Shown piece after piece: positions 61,387 to 64,000 of a stretch of 64,000 nucleotides of DNA. Each line of letters opens with the position of its first letter. The stretch's first letter is position 1. Origin of the DNA: Nitrosovibrio tenuis (GTDB taxonomy: Bacteria; Pseudomonadota; Gammaproteobacteria; Burkholderiales; Nitrosomonadaceae); assembly GCF_900109785.1 (NCBI RefSeq), contig NZ_FOBH01000001.1, positions 186,001 to 250,000 on the forward strand. Direction: 5' to 3'. The position numbers and the translations under genes were made by a program. The notes under the pieces were generated by a model. It saw only the letters and a list, made by a program, of their open reading frames with translations. It made no database searches and was not told where the DNA came from.

Positions 61387-62073
61387 ATGACCACTGTCTC
61401 TCCCGCTCTGCTGCCTGCTATTGAAGTCGAAACGGGCCCACACCCAACCCATACCGTCCTGTGGTTGCATGGTCTAGGGGCCGACGGCGGCGATTTCGTT
61501 CCCATCGTGAACGAGCTTGAATTGCCTTCGGCCATGCACATCCGTTTTTTGTTTCCCCATGCGCCCATGCGGTCAGTAAGCATCAATCGCGGCATGGTAA
61601 TGCGTGCATGGTACGACTACGACATGGTAGATCTGAATTTGGGCCTTCAGGAGAATATGGCAAGCCTGAACGAATCACAGCAGGCGATTGAAGCGCTGAT
61701 AGCACGTGAAAAACAGCGTGGCATACAGCCCGAGCGTATTGTGCTCGCAGGTTTTTCTCAGGGTGGCGCCCTGGCGCTCCAGGCGGGTCTTCGCTATCCC
61801 GAAAAACTGGCGGGCATCCTGGTGTTGTCCGCTTACTTGCCAGCGCCGCGAACGCTTGCCTCCGATGCGAACCGCGCCAACCTCACCACATCAATTTTCA
61901 TGGCCCATGGCAATAGTGACATGGTCATACCGATGATCGTTGCAGCGGCATCGAAGCAACAGCTTGCCGAATCAGGCTATGCGGTGGAATGGCATGAGTA
62001 TCGGATGGCGCATACCGTTTGCAGGGAGGAACTGGCCGATATCGGTAAATGGCTTAAACAGATTTTGATATAG
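61387..62073 (+). CDS. carboxylesterase / phospholipase family hydrolase
   Basis: Alpha/beta hydrolase of about 228 residues. The opening block is TVLWLHGLGADGGDFVPIVN, the nucleophile Ser is in GFSQGGALALQAGL, the Asp in HGNSDMVIP and the His in RMAHTVCREEL. This is the abhydrolase_2 group acting on short esters. I start at the ATG at 61387 since homologues begin there; the frame continues open to 61255 with no family support. Confidence 0.9.
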   Translation: MTTVSPALLPAIEVETGPHPTHTVLWLHGLGADGGDFVPIVNELELPSAMHIRFLFPHAPMRSVSINRGMVMRAWYDYDMVDLNLGLQENMASLNESQQAIEALIAREKQRGIQPERIVLAGFSQGGALALQAGLRYPEKLAGILVLSAYLPAPRTLASDANRANLTTSIFMAHGNSDMVIPMIVAAASKQQLAESGYAVEWHEYRMAHTVCREELADIGKWLKQILI

Positions 62074-62405
62074 CCTCAGGAAGCATCCTCTTGGGCAAGC
62101 TGTAGACGAACCCCGAACGTAGCGTTCGCTTTTGAGCTGGTTTGCGGTTGAGTTGCGATGTTTCCAGCCTGGTCCGGTTTTAGTCCAGCACGCCGGCTCA
62201 AGTGCTTGTATCAAACCGGAACCAGCCTCTCCTCCACCCGTAGTGCTCTTTTTCACAAATTCTAAATACCTCCCTGACAATTCCTTCACACACGCTATAT
62301 TACCCTGCTAACAACAGGGTATTTATGTGCTATATTTCCCTTATGTCAGCAGGGAAATTTATCAGCAGAGTAATTTTATAATTAGACAAAATCGGAGGAA
62401 CAAAA
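62074..62405. promoter_or_regulatory. leader region with two hairpins and a -10 before the response regulator
   Basis: Two inverted repeats, TACCCTG / CAGGGTA (62301-62321) and ATTTCCC / GGGAAAT (62334-62358), each follow a GCTATATT direct repeat. A perfect TATAAT lies at 62377-62382 and GGAGGA at 62394-62399, 6 bases before the ATG. The dyads lie where a regulator could bind. Confidence 0.55.
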
Positions 62406-62870
62406 ATGCATACACCCGTTCAGCGCGTGGAATCCGCCCAAATGCCGGGTCAGATGCCGAATTCGATGCTTGAAAAGGAGGGTGGCACGACGCAGCGGAT
62501 CGCACATATCGATGACGATCCCGATATTCGGGATACCGTCAAGCGAATACTGGATGCCAATGGGTATGCGGTCGACAGCTATCAGACAATGAATGATTTT
62601 ATTGTTTCGCTGCGGAACTCATCAAGTCCGCCCGATCTGGCAATTCTCGATGTAATGGTGGAGACCATGGATGCAGGGTTGGAAGCGTATATGGGCCTTC
62701 GGGGGCAATTTCCTGGGCTCCATATGATCTTCATGACTTCTCTGGGTGAAGAGATCCGCCCTTATTTCACCGGCCTATCGGATGAGTGGATTCTGATTGT
62801 GGAAAAACCCGTCGAGCCCGTCAGCCTCTTATCCATTATCCGAAGCCGTCTGGATAGATCCGAAGCCTAA
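62406..62870 (+). CDS. single-domain response regulator
   Basis: 154 residues with one receiver domain after a 29-residue N-terminal tail. Acidic residues D36-D38, phospho-acceptor D82 in LAILDVMVE, T111 in FMTS and K134 in VEKPVEP form the phosphorylation site. There is no output domain, so it acts by protein contact or in a relay. The ATG has a strong GGAGGA. The next gene is a histidine kinase in the same direction, 36 bases on. Confidence 0.85.
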   Translation: MHTPVQRVESAQMPGQMPNSMLEKEGGTTQRIAHIDDDPDIRDTVKRILDANGYAVDSYQTMNDFIVSLRNSSSPPDLAILDVMVETMDAGLEAYMGLRGQFPGLHMIFMTSLGEEIRPYFTGLSDEWILIVEKPVEPVSLLSIIRSRLDRSEA

Positions 62871-62906
62871 GGTACAGATGGCAACGGCTTCTCGCGTAAT
62901 CTGACC

Positions 62907-64000
62907 ATGGCTATTGCCGAATTTTCCTGGGACGCATCGAAGAACCGCTTCGCGTTCCCGGGGTTGACGGGCTCCAAGCTCAGCGACCAGGTGTTAATCG
63001 GCAATGCCCGGTGGTTTATTATTTTTCGCTGGGCAGTAATCGGCGCTCTCCTCCTGTTTCAAATCTTCGCGCTTGTTGCTTCCGATACGCTTACAAACAT
63101 TGGCATCACTCATCAGCAAGGGTGGCCGGTTGCCGTAACGGCGCTGTTGTGCATCGCAAATATCATCTATATCTATGCCTTGGATTTTCGACCGCAAACC
63201 CGGTATAACTCGCCTTCAATAAATATCTGGGCTCAAATTATTGTCGATCTTCTGTGCCTGTCGGTTGTCGTGCATTTCGTTGGCAGCATCGCGACGCCTG
63301 CTCCGTTTTTTTACGTGCTGCACATCGCCTTGTCCTGTATCTTTTTCTCGACGATAGAAAGCCTCATCGTTACAGGGTTTGTTTGTTTAATGTATGGGAT
63401 TGTGCTGCTTATCGAGAACCCATTGCTTTTTATGGCTCCTCAATCGATATCCATATCGCCTGACGGACCCACCCTTCACCCGCTTAAAATCGATATTCTC
63501 TTATGGATGTTCACTCTTGATTTATTATTTTTCGTCGTCTGGTATGTCGTCTCGCGTCTTTCGATTGTCGTGCGCGCCAATGAGCGCCACCTTCTGGATG
63601 CCTACGAGCAGATCAGCCGGGCGCAAGTGGAGAAAGACCGGTACGCCGTGTTGATGACACATCAGCTCAAGGCACCGCTCGATGCCATCCGCAGCAAGAT
63701 CAATTTGATAAAAGGAAATTATTGTGGAGAAGTACCGCCTGAAATCAGGGATGTGCTTTTAAAAATCGATAGCCGCGCCTCGGGTATGGCGGGGCTGATC
63801 CTGGATGTGCTCAAGCTTGAACGGCTGAAAGCCGCGGCCCGGGATCCCGGTAATCTGGAGCAGGTCAATGTGGAATCGGTCATTCGAAAGTGTATCGATA
63901 AATTAAAACCCATCGCCAGTTCGCGGCACATCACGATCAAGGCGTCAACCCGGGATTTTGTCGTTGAAGGAATTCCGAGCCAGTTTGAGATACTTTTAGA
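62907..64000 (+). CDS. sensor histidine kinase (partial, cut by window end)
   Basis: The frame is open from the ATG at 62907 to the window end, 364 residues visible. About six membrane helices fall within residues 36-218, then a signalling helix and a HisKA dimerisation domain with the phospho-acceptor His252 in LMTHQLKAPLDAIRSKI. The ATPase domain begins near the end. A membrane sensor of six helices without a large periplasmic loop; the signal is unknown. Likely cotranscribed with the preceding receiver. Confidence 0.85.
   Translation, partial: MAIAEFSWDASKNRFAFPGLTGSKLSDQVLIGNARWFIIFRWAVIGALLLFQIFALVASDTLTNIGITHQQGWPVAVTALLCIANIIYIYALDFRPQTRYNSPSINIWAQIIVDLLCLSVVVHFVGSIATPAPFFYVLHIALSCIFFSTIESLIVTGFVCLMYGIVLLIENPLLFMAPQSISISPDGPTLHPLKIDILLWMFTLDLLFFVVWYVVSRLSIVVRANERHLLDAYEQISRAQVEKDRYAVLMTHQLKAPLDAIRSKINLIKGNYCGEVPPEIRDVLLKIDSRASGMAGLILDVLKLERLKAAARDPGNLEQVNVESVIRKCIDKLKPIASSRHITIKASTRDFVVEGIPSQFEILL

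Overview
The window reads as chromosomal DNA of a betaproteobacterium. Gene order (fur-bamE-dapB-carAB-greA, rlmE-ftsH-folP-glmM, queA-tgt-yajC-secDF) and protein sequences resemble ammonia oxidisers of the Nitrosomonadaceae, most like Nitrosospira. This assignment is recall and inference; no search was run.

Left part (1-33400) is mostly housekeeping. It holds the ilvBHC branched-chain operon, divergent fur and bamE, dapB, and carAB behind a near-consensus promoter and leader hairpin. Then come greA, divergent yhbY and rlmE, ftsH-folP-glmM, a lone pstS behind a Pho-box-like site, argS, a SPOR protein and dsbA. The next genes are cca, an NDUFA9-like epimerase, slt, an aldehyde dehydrogenase, gdhA, mltA, dsbC and a UbiH-like monooxygenase. 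Two scars interrupt it: a 5' fragment of msrA ending in the cca stop (21666-21800), and a 730-bp mini-insertion element with 23-bp terminal inverted repeats between the aldehyde dehydrogenase gene and gdhA (27648-28377).

Middle part (33848-41113) lies between tRNA-Met(CAU) and tRNA-Leu(CAA) and is accessory. It carries small orphan genes (a four-cysteine peptide, a zinc ribbon, two exported proteins), an RND pump fragment, three serine-resolvase fragments in both orientations, an aldo/keto reductase vestige beside an intact zinc alcohol dehydrogenase, a membrane zinc peptidase, and a frameshifted tyrosine integrase next to the 3' end of tRNA-Leu. It looks like a decayed island.

Right part (41220-64000) is again core: queA (possibly leaderless), tgt, yajC-secD-secF, a DedA protein, hemH, hrcA, nadK, recN, folE, xthA, a LuxR-type regulator without luxI, a COG4255-like protein, pmbA and yjgA. 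It continues with a secreted transglutaminase-like protein, an esterase, and a response regulator followed by a histidine kinase cut by the window end. Between nadK and recN sits an array of three GC-rich 138-bp repeats; a diverged piece of the same unit lies near the msrA scar.

The least explained items are the 138-bp repeat family, the mini-element with two small genes, the tRNA-bounded island, and a hidden 39-residue membrane protein opposite mltA.
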